Shown here: in pieces, positions 1 through 6,297 of the stretch
Layout of the letters: the number at the start of each line of letters is the position of its first letter
Position numbering within the stretch: the first letter of the stretch is position 1
Source of the DNA: JBOHDX01 sp050700835
Lineage (GTDB): Bacteria; Actinomycetota; Actinomycetes; Propionibacteriales; Nocardioidaceae
Direction: 5' to 3'
Assembly: GCA_050700835.1 (NCBI GenBank)
Contig: JBOHDX010000052.1
Span: 1 to 28,642 of the forward strand
Length of the DNA stretch: 28,642 nucleotides
Position numbers and translations under genes: made by a program
The notes under the pieces: generated by a model
Database searches by the model: none
Told to the model about the DNA's origin: nothing
Seen by the model: only the letters and a program-made list of their open reading frames with translations

Positions 1-404
1 TGCGGCGGTCGGCCCGGCAGGCGGGGTCGCGTCGCCACCGCGACCAGCAGGAGAGCGCCGCCGGCGATGCGTTCGGGCCAGTTGACGCCGCCCACGAGGA
101 AGGCACGCCCTCCGACGGCGGCGACAGCCGTGACCAGATTCACCGGCAACGCCAGCAGGGTCCCGGCGACCGCCAAGCCGCCACCGGGAGTGGCGGGACC
201 ACGGGTGCTGGAAGCGACGTCCGAGACCAGCCGCTCGGCTATTGCATCGACCAGCCGTCTCTGCAGGGCCGACAGGCCGCTCGCGGGCTCAGGGCTCCGT
301 CCGGTGGGGGCGACGTTCCAGTCGCAGCGCGGACACCAGACGGCGAATCCGCTATGCGTGTCCACGTCGGCGTCACACTGTGGACACTTCGTCAACGACT
401 GCAC
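1..404 (-). CDS. Zn-ribbon membrane protein, probable M48-type metallopeptidase (N-terminal part)
   Basis: This is the first 134 codons of a gene that leaves the window at its left edge. From the GTG at 404 the product begins MQSLTKCPQCDADV and has two CxxC pairs (CPQC and, 16 residues on, CPRC followed by DWNV), which is a zinc-ribbon. A polar linker and a helix follow (LQRRLVDAIAERLV), then two hydrophobic stretches that look like membrane helices. Actinobacterial M48-family metallopeptidases often start with such a ribbon, a CxxCxWNV motif and paired helices, so I infer that family. The HExxH motif that would prove it lies outside the window. No clear ribosome binding site precedes the GTG. 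An in-frame TTG at 425 is an alternative, but the ribbon starts six residues after the chosen start. Any zinc-ribbon membrane protein would also fit. Confidence 0.55.
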   Translation of the reverse strand, partial: MQSLTKCPQCDADVDTHSGFAVWCPRCDWNVAPTGRSPEPASGLSALQRRLVDAIAERLVSDVASSTRGPATPGGGLAVAGTLLALPVNLVTAVAAVGGRAFLVGGVNWPERIAGGALLLVAVATRPRLPGRPP

Positions 405-470
405 GCGAGGAGTATCGCGGCGCAACTGCCCTTCCGGAGGACAATCCGACCTTTCCGACGCCGCTGGTCT

Positions 471-653
471 TCAGCGCCGTGGCGGCAACGCGTTGACCTC
501 GTCGCCATCCAAGGAGAGGTCGACGGTCGACGGTACCGGGACGGCCTCCAGCCCCGGATGACGGACGATCTCGTCGATCAACGACTGCGACCCTGCCGTC
601 CCGCGGCGACGCCACGTTGTCTCTGGTTGTACGTGTGGCCGACGTTCTCGACG
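471..653 (-). other. Open stretch without a start codon, possible gene remnant
   Basis: The 285 bases between the Zn-ribbon protein and trmO hold no complete gene that I recognise. One minus-strand frame is open for about 60 codons, from just after a stop at 654-656 to a TGA at 471-473. Its last part (SLIDEIVRHPGLEAVPVP, then STVDLSLDGDEVNALPPRR) has the composition and codon use of a real protein. There is no ATG or GTG in frame, only a TTG at 581 with a weak purine-rich stretch before it. It could be the decayed 3' end of a gene, a very short TTG-started gene, or chance. No family is recognised. Confidence 0.2.
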
Positions 654-689
654 TCACGGCTTCGCCGTTGCAGCCGACTGAGTCAGGTC

Positions 690-1106
690 CTACCGCTCGA
701 GCGCCAGGTCGAGCACCGGCTTGACGTCGACGATCGGCGTGCCGTCGAGCACTTCGAGATTCCGCACCCGGACCCGCAACTCGTCGATCGAGACGATGCG
801 CACGCGGTGCAGACCGATCGGGTTGGGCCGATCCGGCGAGCGCGTGCTGAACACCCCCGTGATCGGCTGCGCTGGGTCGTCGCGCGGACGGGTCGACAAC
901 TCGTCGCGGCGGGCTCTGTCGAGCCAGGTCAGCACGATGACGTCCGTACTCACCGCCAGGTCGCTGAGCCCCTCGGCAACGGCGGGCCGGAAGACCAGGA
1001 CCGCCTCCGGAGCGCCCTCGTCGCCCTGGCTGGGCGCCAGGCTCTTGTCTGTCAGTGGGGACTCGACCCGGCCGATCGGGTCGATCAGGTAGACAGGTTC
1101 GCCCAT
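690..1106 (-). CDS. trmO: tRNA t6A37 methyltransferase TrmO (TsaA/UPF0066 family)
   Basis: The predicted product (138 aa) uses S-adenosylmethionine to methylate N6-threonylcarbamoyladenosine at position 37 of certain tRNAs. The family signature is clear: FSTRSPDRPNPIGLHRV at residues 86-102, with SPDRPNPIGLH at 90-100, and near the C-terminus DGTPIVDVKPVL, which is typical of the TsaA beta-barrel fold. The length fits the single-domain actinobacterial form; the E. coli protein has an extra C-terminal domain. The ATG at 1106 was chosen because AAGGAG lies seven bases upstream; an earlier in-frame start at 1130 has no such site. It lies 44 bases downstream of the carbonic anhydrase gene on the same strand, so the two may be co-transcribed. 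The family is certain; the exact reaction is transferred from E. coli TrmO. Confidence 0.85.
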   Translation of the reverse strand: MGEPVYLIDPIGRVESPLTDKSLAPSQGDEGAPEAVLVFRPAVAEGLSDLAVSTDVIVLTWLDRARRDELSTRPRDDPAQPITGVFSTRSPDRPNPIGLHRVRIVSIDELRVRVRNLEVLDGTPIVDVKPVLDLALER

Positions 1107-1150
1107 GACGGCTCCTTCGGTCAGTGGCACGGGCCGGTGACCCCGGAGTG

Positions 1151-1651
1151 CTAGTCCGGCGGGACGGCGACGTCGAGCAGCCCGGTGGCCACGTCGTACA
1201 CGCAGCCGGAGACCGGCAGCCCCGGCGGAAGGTACGGAGAGCTGCGAACCCGCTGGACGTCGCCCCTCAGGTCCGCAGCCTGGTCTCTGGTCGTGCCGAA
1301 CTGCAGGCTCCGCGTGTCGACCCCGCGGGTAAGGATCGCGGCGTGCACCTCGTCGTCGGTCACCTTGGTCATGCGGCAGTCGGTGTGGGCGATCACCATC
1401 ACCCGCTCGACGCCCAGCAGGTGCACCGCCAGGACAAGCGTGCGGAGCACGTCGTCGGTCACCCGTGCGCCGGCATTGCGCAGGATCTTGGCGTCGCCGG
1501 CCTGCAGTCCGAGCATCCCGAACGGGTCGATCCGGGAGTCCATGCAGGTCACGACGGCTAGGCCGCTGGCTGCTGTGCCCGGGATGTGTGCGCCCGCGAA
1601 GGTCTCCGCGAAGAGGGCATTGGCGGCCAGCACGTCGTCGAACGGGTCCAT
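1151..1651 (-). CDS. Beta-class carbonic anhydrase
   Basis: The product (166 aa) is a cytoplasmic zinc enzyme that interconverts CO2 and bicarbonate. All the beta-class landmarks are visible: CMDSR at residues 36-40 supplies the zinc ligand Cys36 and the catalytic Asp38/Arg40 pair, and HTDC at 89-92 supplies His89 and Cys92. Between them is LRNAGARV, a conserved active-site loop. The length matches the short actinobacterial subgroup. An ATG at 1660 (adding MAG) touches the only purine-rich sequence (GGTGGA) and would leave no spacing, so the ATG at 1651, nine bases downstream of it, is preferred. trmO follows on the same strand after 44 bases. The peptidase E-like gene starts 35 bases away in the opposite direction, so both promoters must lie in or near the intervening bases. 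Confidence 0.88.
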   Translation of the reverse strand: MDPFDDVLAANALFAETFAGAHIPGTAASGLAVVTCMDSRIDPFGMLGLQAGDAKILRNAGARVTDDVLRTLVLAVHLLGVERVMVIAHTDCRMTKVTDDEVHAAILTRGVDTRSLQFGTTRDQAADLRGDVQRVRSSPYLPPGLPVSGCVYDVATGLLDVAVPPD

Positions 1652-1686
1652 GCCTGCCATTCCACCAGACCGGCTAGGTTGCCACG

Positions 1687-2421
1687 GTGACGGGTGACCG
1701 CAGGCAGATCTTCGCGTTCTCCGGGATTCTCGAGCCGGCGCCGGGCGACCGCAGTGGCGGTGACCTGGTGGAGTACGCCGTGGGCTTGGCGGGCCGCCCT
1801 GACGACGGACTCGCCGTGTGCTACCTGCCGACGGCAGTGGGTGACTCCCAGGCGGTCATCGACGGCCAGTCCGCCTGGTTCGCCGAGCGGCGGCCGGAGG
1901 TCGCGTTCTCAGTGCTCCGGCTCTTCGACCAGCCCAACGTGCCGGACGTCCGGGCACACCTGCTGGCGCAGGACGTGATCCTGGTCTCTGGCGGCAGTGT
2001 GGTGAACCTCGCCGCGCTGTGGCGCGCCCACGGGCTACCCGCGATCCTGCACGAATGCTGGGTGGCCGGGGTGGTCCTGGCCGGGGCCAGCGCGGGCAGC
2101 CTGTGCTGGCACCTAGGCGGCCCGACCGACTCGTACCGGGACGGGCTCGACCCCTTCACCGACGGTCTGGGGTTCCTGCCGTACACCAACGGCGTCCACG
2201 ACGACTTCGGCGACCAGCCTCGCCGCCAGGCGTACCGCGACATGGTGGCCGGTGGCGCGCTGTCGGCCGGATACACCAGTGAGGACGGGGTGGGTCTGCA
2301 CTACGTCGGAACTCGGCTGCACGAGGCGGTCTCGATCCGTCCGGGCGCGAGGGCGTGGTGGGTGGAAGCCGACGGCCAGGGTGGGTACGCCGAGAAGCCC
2401 ATCACCCCCCGGGGCATCTGA
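1687..2421 (+). CDS. S51 family peptidase (peptidase E-like)
   Basis: The product (244 aa) belongs to the S51 serine peptidases, whose type member is the aspartyl dipeptidase PepE, with relatives that act on cyanophycin. The fold markers are ILVSGGSVVNLAALWR (residues 98-113), where PepE-like proteins have a GGGN-type loop, and AGASAGS at 132-138, which holds the nucleophile Ser135 in a G-x-S-A-G elbow. There is no signal peptide, so it should be cytoplasmic. The GTG at 1687 is the first usable start; no strong ribosome binding site is visible. It is transcribed away from the carbonic anhydrase gene, with the tandem palindromes at 2463 onward downstream. The GGS in place of the usual GGGN suggests a variant subfamily, so substrate is not predicted. 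Confidence 0.8.
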   Translation: MTGDRRQIFAFSGILEPAPGDRSGGDLVEYAVGLAGRPDDGLAVCYLPTAVGDSQAVIDGQSAWFAERRPEVAFSVLRLFDQPNVPDVRAHLLAQDVILVSGGSVVNLAALWRAHGLPAILHECWVAGVVLAGASAGSLCWHLGGPTDSYRDGLDPFTDGLGFLPYTNGVHDDFGDQPRRQAYRDMVAGGALSAGYTSEDGVGLHYVGTRLHEAVSIRPGARAWWVEADGQGGYAEKPITPRGI

Positions 2422-2857
2422 GTCGTCGGCCCTGCGGCCGGCTGGTCAAGGCCGACGCGTCGGGAGCCGGTGTCGTGACTCTTGCACCCCAACCAGGGCC
2501 GATTCCGGGCAACCGTCACGACACCGTGGCCCGCGAGGCACCAGGGCCGCCAGGGACGCCAGGGACAACCCCGCCGGAGTGCCCGCAGGGCGCCCGGAGC
2601 CGGTGTCGTGACAGTTGCACCCAGACCAGGGCCGATTCCGGGCAACCCTCACGACACCGGGGCCCGCGGGGCGCCAGGGCCGCCAGGACAACCCCCAGGT
2701 CGGGCTCTGGCAGGGCAAACCCCTCCGGCGCGCCCCGGCCCCGCTTGCCAAGCCACCAATCCGCCAGAACCGACCCGGAGGGGGCAGTCGACCGGAGGGC
2801 GGCGGCCGGGCCCGTGGACCCGAGGGACCTCCCCAGCTCAAACCCCGCGACACGCGG
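2422..2857. other. Gene-free region upstream of the lexA promoter
   Basis: No gene was found here. The left half carries two tandem palindromic repeats, described separately. The right half (about 2695-2857) is very GC-rich, with runs of purine- and pyrimidine-rich sequence, and shows no convincing open frame. A minus-strand open frame runs through it into the antisense of lexA, but it has no recognisable protein sequence. Confidence 0.6.
2463..2694. repeat. Two tandem copies of a long palindromic repeat (period 133)
   Basis: Two near-identical units start at about 2463 and 2596. Each contains the inverted arms GGTGTCGTGA and TCACGACACC (2469-2478 with 2516-2525; 2602-2611 with 2649-2658). 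Inside, TTGC pairs with GCAA and CCC with GGG, around a loop holding ACCAGGGCCGATTCC. Each palindrome is followed by a shared GC-rich tail (GGGCCGCCAGG and similar); the second copy lacks about eight bases of it. The units lie downstream of the peptidase gene and could act as terminators. They have no T-run, and their size suggests a REP-like element instead. Confidence 0.75.
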
Positions 2858-2873
2858 TCGAACATATGTTTGA
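2858..2873 (+). promoter_or_regulatory. LexA-binding SOS box of lexA
   Basis: TCGAACATATGTTTGA matches the actinobacterial and Gram-positive SOS box TCGAACnnnnGTTCGA with one change in the right half. It lies 92 bases upstream of the lexA start and overlaps the candidate -35 hexamer, so bound LexA would block its own transcription, as is known for lexA in related bacteria. Confidence 0.88.
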
Positions 2874-2898
2874 TCCGCCGAGGGTTTCGCACTAGCGT
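2870..2898 (+). promoter_or_regulatory. Candidate housekeeping promoter of lexA
   Basis: TTGATC (2870-2875) and TAGCGT (2893-2898) are spaced by 17 bases and resemble the -35 and -10 elements of actinobacterial group 1 sigma promoters. The overlap with the SOS box supports the assignment. The start site would lie near 2905, giving a leader of about 60 bases. Confidence 0.5.
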
Positions 2899-2964
2899 GT
2901 GGCCACCGCCATACCGGCGGTCGATCACGGTGACAATGACACGGTGACAGTGAGGGGACGCGCC

Positions 2965-3723
2965 ATGGCCAGGGCCAGAAGCGACAAGGGGAAGGCGCCC
3001 GCTTCGAGCGAGCGGATGGACGTGGTCACCGAGCTGCCCGACGGCCCCCCCGATGCCCACGGCCTGACACCACGGCAGCGTCGCGTGCTCGAGTTCATCC
3101 GCAGCTCGATCGAGTCGCGTGGCTATCCGCCGAGCATCCGTGAGATCGGCCAGGCGGTGGGGCTCACCAGCTCGTCCTCGGTCGCCCATCAGCTCAAGGG
3201 CCTCGAGGCACAGGGGTTCGTGCGCCGTGATCCCAACCGGCCGCGTGCGCTCGAGGTGTTCCTGCCCGACGTGATGGCCGCCCGGCGCGCTATCGGCAAC
3301 GCTGCCGACTTCGGCTTCGACGAGACCGACATCGGCAACGCGCGACCTGAGCCGTCGTACGTCCCGGTGGTGGGCCGGATCGCCGCCGGCGGCCCGATCC
3401 TGGCCGAGGAGCGGGTCGAGGAGATCTTCCCGCTGCCCAAGACGCTCGTCGGCGACGGCACCCTGTTCCTTCTCGAGGTCGCCGGTGACTCGATGATCGA
3501 CGCCGCGATCTGCAACGGCGACTACGTCGTGGTGCGCCAGCAACCCGATGCCGAGAACGGCGAGATCGTGGCGGCCATGCTCGACGGCGAGGCGACGGTC
3601 AAGACATTCCAGCGCAAGAACGGCCAGGTGTGGCTGCTGCCGCACAACGATGCCTACTCCCCCATCGACGGCACGCACGCCACCATCCTCGGCAAGGTCA
3701 CCGCGGTTCTCCGCCGGGTCTGA
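2965..3723 (+). CDS. lexA: SOS repressor LexA
   Basis: LexA (252 aa) represses DNA-damage genes by binding SOS boxes, and cleaves itself when RecA filaments form. The N-terminal winged-helix domain runs from LTPRQRRVLEFI (residues 34-45) through SIREIGQAVGLTSSSSVAHQL. The C-terminal S24 peptidase domain contains the cleavage site AAGG (cut expected between Ala141 and Gly142), the nucleophile Ser176 in GDSM and the general base Lys213 in TVK. The ATG at 2965 was chosen because a GAGGGG element precedes it; upstream frame extension is possible but has no ribosome binding site, and a later ATG (Met18) would also give a complete repressor. An SOS box and promoter lie just upstream. The gene is monocistronic and converges on the DinG-type helicase across a cluster of hairpins. 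Confidence 0.97.
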   Translation: MARARSDKGKAPASSERMDVVTELPDGPPDAHGLTPRQRRVLEFIRSSIESRGYPPSIREIGQAVGLTSSSSVAHQLKGLEAQGFVRRDPNRPRALEVFLPDVMAARRAIGNAADFGFDETDIGNARPEPSYVPVVGRIAAGGPILAEERVEEIFPLPKTLVGDGTLFLLEVAGDSMIDAAICNGDYVVVRQQPDAENGEIVAAMLDGEATVKTFQRKNGQVWLLPHNDAYSPIDGTHATILGKVTAVLRRV

Positions 3724-3775
3724 GCGTTCGGCTCGCGAGGAGCCCGCACCCGTCCGCCCCGCACGGCGCTGACGT

Positions 3776-3803
3776 CGGTTTACCACGTTCTCGTGGTAAA
3801 CCG
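3776..3803. terminator. Hairpin between convergent lexA and dinG
   Basis: CGGTTTACCACG pairs perfectly with CGTGGTAAACCG around the loop TTCT, giving a 12-bp stem. It lies 52 bases after the lexA stop and about 70 bases beyond the stop of the opposing helicase, so it could end transcription from both sides. It has no T-run, which is common for actinobacterial terminators. Confidence 0.6.
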
Positions 3804-3838
3804 GCACTTCTCATGGGGTGCATGCCGTGAGAAGTGCC
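3803..3838. terminator. Second hairpin between lexA and dinG
   Basis: GGCACTTCTCA (3803-3813) pairs with TGAGAAGTGCC (3828-3838) around a 14-base loop that contains TGCATGC. It directly abuts the first hairpin. A third related arm, CGAGAAGTGC, follows at 3848-3857. The three parts together look like a compound repeat element as much as a simple terminator. Confidence 0.55.
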
Positions 3839-3875
3839 AACCTGCCACGAGAAGTGCGTCCACCGCGGGTGCGGA

Positions 3876-6101
3876 TCAGGCCGACTCCACCGCGGCGCGG
3901 GCCAGCGCCTCGGCGTCGAGTCGACGCAACGCGGCACGCGCAACGTCCGGGTCGGTGGTGCGCCACATCGGGGGCAGCGACGCCGCGAGGAACGAGCCGT
4001 ACCTCGCCGTCACCAGACGCGGGTCGAGGATCGCCACGACCCCTTTGTCCGTGCTACGCCGGATCAGCCGGCCGGTGCCCTGGGCAAGCAGCAGCGCTGC
4101 GTGGGTGGCCGCGACCGACATGAAGCCGTTGCCGCCCCGGCGTTCGACCGCACGCTGCCGGGCGCTCAGCAGCGGGTCGTCGGGCCGGGGGAACGGGATC
4201 CGGTCAACGATCACCAGCTGGCAGGTGTCGCCTGGCAGGTCCACCCCCTGCCACAGGCTCAGCGTGCCGAACAGGCAGGCCGCAGGATCCGCGAGGAACC
4301 GCCTCGCCAGCTCCGGCAGCTGCGCCTCGCCCTGGCAGCCGATCGCCACGTCGGGCAGCCGTTCGCGGACCGCCGCCGTCGCAGCCTCGGCCGCCCGGCG
4401 AGAGGAGAAGAGGCCGAGGGTACGCCCGCCCGCCGCCTCCACCAGCCCCGCGATCTCATCCATCTGCGCGGTCCCGAGCCCGTCCCGCCCGGGCGGGGGC
4501 AGATGCCGGGCGACGTACAGGATCGCCTGCCGGCGGTAGTCGAACGGCGACCCCACGTCGAGCCCGCGCCACGGGATCACCGCGGGTACGCCCCCCTCCT
4601 CTGACTCGTCGGCGTCGCGCCGGGCGTCGGCAACGTCGCCGGACTCGTCATCCGACACGCCACCAGCCCGACCCGACACGCCACCAGCCGGACCCGACAC
4701 GCCACCAGCCGGACCCGACTCGTCACCGGACACGCCACCACCCGGACCCGACACAGCGTCGGCGTCTCCCGGACGGGCCAGCGGCCGCGGCGTACCGACC
4801 TCGTCGACCCGCTCCGCCGGCTGCAGTCCCATCGACGAAGCGATCGGGTCGAACCCGCCGCCGAGCGCGAGCGTGGCGCTGGTCAGCAGGACCGTCTTGC
4901 GCCCGAACAATCGCTCGCGCAGCGACGACGACACGTCCAGCGGCGCGATTCGCAAGTCGTTGCCGCCCCGGCCGGGATCCCGCTCGCCCACCCAGAGCAC
5001 GTCCGCGCTCGAGCCGGCGGCCATCCGCTCGGCGATCTTGCGCACCTCGTCGACGAGTCCCCGCGCCTGCTGGCGGATGGGGTCGGCCTCGCTTCCCGGC
5101 TCGTCCTTGCCGATCGCCGACCAGCAGCCCCGGGCCGCGTCGCGGACCATCGCCAAAGCGTCTCGCAGCTGCTCGGACAACTCGTCGACCCGGCCGGGCG
5201 ACGTCGCGTCGATGGCCTGACGCAGCGCGTCGGCCGCGTCGGCCAGATCGTCCGGACTCGCATCGTCGCGAACGGCGTTGCGGGCCCGCCGCGCTGCCCT
5301 CTCGACCATGGGAGGTGACAGCTCGTCGGTGGCGGCCTGGGTGACCCGGGCGGTCAGCTCATGCGCCTCATCGACGACGACCGCGTCGTAGTCGGGCAAC
5401 ATGGGTACGCCGTCGATCGCGTCGATCGCCAGCAGCGCATGGTTGGTCACGACGAGCCGGGCGCTCATCGCGTCCTCGCGGGCGAGCTCGGCGAAGCACT
5501 CGGCGGCGTACCGGCAGCGCTGGGCGCCGAGGCACTCGCGATGCGACACCGACACCTGCGCCCACGCCCGTTCGGTGTGCGGCGGCGCGGCGTCCTTGTC
5601 GCCCGGGCCGTGCTGCTCCGCCTGCTCCTCGGCCCAGCTCCGCAGCTCCACCACCTCGGCACCAAGGGCTCCGGCGGGCACTTCGACCAGCACGCCTTGG
5701 TCGTCCGGTGCTCCGTCGCGGATCCGGTGCAGGCACGCGTAGTTGGACCGGCCCTTGAGCACTGCGTAGGTCGGGTGCCGGCCGAGCACGGCGTCCGCCG
5801 CCTCGAGCAGAGCAGGGATGTCGCGCTGCACCAGCTGGTGCTGCAGGTTGAGCGTTGCGGTGGCGACGACGACTCGGCGGTCGTGCAGCACCGCAGGCAC
5901 CAGATAGCCGAGCGACTTGCCAGTGCCGGTGCCGGCCTGCACGAGCAGGTGCCGGTTGACGTGCAGCGCGTCCGCGACCGCCTCGGCCATCGCCACCTGG
6001 CCGGGGCGTTCGGTCCCCTGGATCGCGGCCACCGCGGCCGCGAGGACCGTGCGCACCGACGGCGCGGCGTTGACCTCCTGGGTCTCGCCCGCTTCACTCA
6101 C
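3876..6101 (-). CDS. DinG-type Fe-S ATP-dependent DNA helicase
   Basis: The product (741 aa) is a superfamily 2 helicase of the DinG/XPD group, which unwinds DNA 5'-3' and resolves R-loops and forks. Visible motifs are Walker A AGTGTGKS (56-63), VVVDEAHEL with DEAH at 244-247, LLTSAT (405-410), LWQGVDLPGD, and the motif VI sequence QGTGRLIR near 674. Four cysteines at 123, 190, 196 and 202 sit where the family's iron-sulfur cluster lies. The start is GTG at 6101, with no clear ribosome binding site; the helicase Q-like region begins soon after, so the true start cannot be much later. Residues 445-505 are an inserted low-complexity stretch built from a tandem DNA repeat. It is convergent with lexA, with no SOS box visible upstream, so SOS control is not supported here. 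Confidence 0.92.
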   Translation of the reverse strand: MSEAGETQEVNAAPSVRTVLAAAVAAIQGTERPGQVAMAEAVADALHVNRHLLVQAGTGTGKSLGYLVPAVLHDRRVVVATATLNLQHQLVQRDIPALLEAADAVLGRHPTYAVLKGRSNYACLHRIRDGAPDDQGVLVEVPAGALGAEVVELRSWAEEQAEQHGPGDKDAAPPHTERAWAQVSVSHRECLGAQRCRYAAECFAELAREDAMSARLVVTNHALLAIDAIDGVPMLPDYDAVVVDEAHELTARVTQAATDELSPPMVERAARRARNAVRDDASPDDLADAADALRQAIDATSPGRVDELSEQLRDALAMVRDAARGCWSAIGKDEPGSEADPIRQQARGLVDEVRKIAERMAAGSSADVLWVGERDPGRGGNDLRIAPLDVSSSLRERLFGRKTVLLTSATLALGGGFDPIASSMGLQPAERVDEVGTPRPLARPGDADAVSGPGGGVSGDESGPAGGVSGPAGGVSGRAGGVSDDESGDVADARRDADESEEGGVPAVIPWRGLDVGSPFDYRRQAILYVARHLPPPGRDGLGTAQMDEIAGLVEAAGGRTLGLFSSRRAAEAATAAVRERLPDVAIGCQGEAQLPELARRFLADPAACLFGTLSLWQGVDLPGDTCQLVIVDRIPFPRPDDPLLSARQRAVERRGGNGFMSVAATHAALLLAQGTGRLIRRSTDKGVVAILDPRLVTARYGSFLAASLPPMWRTTDPDVARAALRRLDAEALARAAVESA
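4654..4749 (-). repeat. In-frame 21-base tandem repeat inside the DinG-type helicase gene
   Basis: Units at 4654, 4675 and 4696 repeat GACACGCCACCAGCCGGACC plus one more C with one mismatch, and a fourth unit at 4729 follows a 12-base spacer. As the period is a multiple of three, the repeat adds GxAGGVS heptads to the protein without shifting frame. Confidence 0.9.
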
Positions 6102-6297
6102 CGGGCGAGGCTATCCCGGCGCCCGGACGGGTCGGACCGCCCGTCCACAAGCTCCCCCACCCCCGATCTCTGGCCGTTCCCTTGGCCACGCCGACGCAGA
6201 TGGCTCACGATCGAGTCGGCGGTCAACGCTTGCATCACCGAGCTTTTGACGCTCACATACCCAACCGGCGCAAACGGCTAAAGGCCGCGACAGTGCG

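Noticed and set aside
2463..2694. CRISPR array
   Set aside because: There are only two units, they are palindromic over most of their length, and there are no unique spacers or cas genes.
2446..3807. 453-codon minus-strand open frame over lexA
   Set aside because: It is the antisense of lexA, its sequence is low-complexity Arg/Asp/His-rich as GC shadows are, and it has no recognisable domain.
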